Shown here: positions 6,528 to 6,791 of the stretch, in pieces
Layout of the letters: each line of letters begins with the position of its first letter
Position numbering within the stretch: position 1 is the stretch's first letter
Assembly: GCA_046565595.1 (NCBI GenBank)
Contig: JBKHYG010000083.1
Coordinates: 1-6,791 of the forward strand
Direction of reading: 5' to 3'
Length of the DNA stretch: 6,791 nucleotides
Source of the DNA: JBKHYG01 sp046565595
GTDB lineage: Bacteria > Actinomycetota > AC-67
Position numbers and translations under genes: made by a program
Notes under the pieces: model-generated
What the model was told of the DNA's origin: nothing
The model's database searches: none
What the model saw: the letters and a program-made list of their open reading frames with translations, nothing else

Positions 6528-6791
6528 TCAGCCCAGACCGAAGGTCTTGGCGATCGTGTTGCGCAGGATCTCGCTGGTGCCTTCGTACAGACGCTGCGCG
6601 CGCACCTCGCGCCAATAGCGCTCGATCCCCATCTCGGTCATGAAGCCATTGCCGCCGTAGACCCGGATGGCGCGATCGGTTACACGGGCCACCATCTCGG
6701 TCGCGTACACCTTCGCGGCTGCGGCTTCGCGGCGACCGTCACTGCCCGAGTCGCAACGCGATGCCATGTCGTAGACGAACGAACGCGTGGC
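6528..6791 (-). CDS. Acyl-CoA dehydrogenase, C-terminal end (5' part outside window)
   Basis: Only the last 87 residues are visible; the frame is open to the right edge. Acyl-CoA dehydrogenases are FAD enzymes that introduce an alpha-beta double bond in acyl-CoA thioesters and pass electrons to electron-transfer flavoprotein. The visible part is the C-terminal helical domain. AAAAKVYATEMVARVTDRA is followed by RVYGGNGFMTEMGIERYWRE, the helix and loop contacting FAD and the partner subunit. YEGTSEILRNTIAK then carries, in YEGT, the Glu that is the catalytic base in short- and medium-chain enzymes. The ATG at 6767 is internal, because homologous sequence continues upstream in frame. It is the first visible gene of the leftward operon. 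Family is firm; chain-length or substrate class cannot be told from this fragment. Confidence 0.92.
   Translation of the reverse strand, partial: ATRSFVYDMASRCDSGSDGRREAAAAKVYATEMVARVTDRAIRVYGGNGFMTEMGIERYWREVRAQRLYEGTSEILRNTIAKTFGLG

Noticed and set aside
6511..6615. An N-terminal extension of the LLM oxidoreductase to the upstream ATG
   Set aside because: It would overlap the conserved end of the acyl-CoA dehydrogenase and encodes a basic leader unlike the family; the ATG at 6510 gives the normal length.

Overview
The window is GC-rich, gene-dense bacterial DNA with five protein-coding genes, no RNA genes, no insertion sequences and no CRISPR array. The best guess at origin is a high-GC Actinomycetota-type bacterium, with Chloroflexota a weaker alternative. 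This is inferred from base composition and from an acyl-CoA dehydrogenase, a luciferase-like (LLM, often F420-linked) oxidoreductase and a medium-chain zinc dehydrogenase in one operon. No marker gene fixes the taxon.

Left block (1-1762, + strand): the 3' three-quarters of larB followed by a complete larC, overlapping by ATGA. Both make the nickel-pincer nucleotide (NPN) cofactor. LarB carboxylates and hydrolyses nicotinate adenine dinucleotide, and LarC inserts nickel. The sulfur-transfer enzyme LarE and any NPN user such as the lactate racemase LarA are not in view.

Junction (1763-1863): two GC-rich hairpins lie between convergent genes and probably end transcription from both sides.

Middle block (1864-4350, - strand): one 828-residue exported protein with a signal peptide, about six fibronectin type III (FN3) domains and a C-terminal domain I cannot assign. 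Its mature part has 14 cysteines that fall into plausible disulfide pairs. It has a strong ribosome binding site, and a 100-bp gap separates it from the next gene upstream.

Right block (4451-6791, - strand): a tight three-gene operon transcribed leftwards, comprising acyl-CoA dehydrogenase (3' end only), LLM-class oxidoreductase and zinc-dependent alcohol dehydrogenase. Spacing is 17 nt and then a 4-nt ATGA overlap. The set looks like a catabolic or detoxification pathway for an acyl-CoA or alcohol-type substrate, which the sequence does not name.

I see no clear new defence or mobile system. The points most worth following are the cysteine-paired FN3 protein with its unassigned C-terminal domain, a LarC with an altered His motif, the three-oxidoreductase operon, and a strong excess of GATC.
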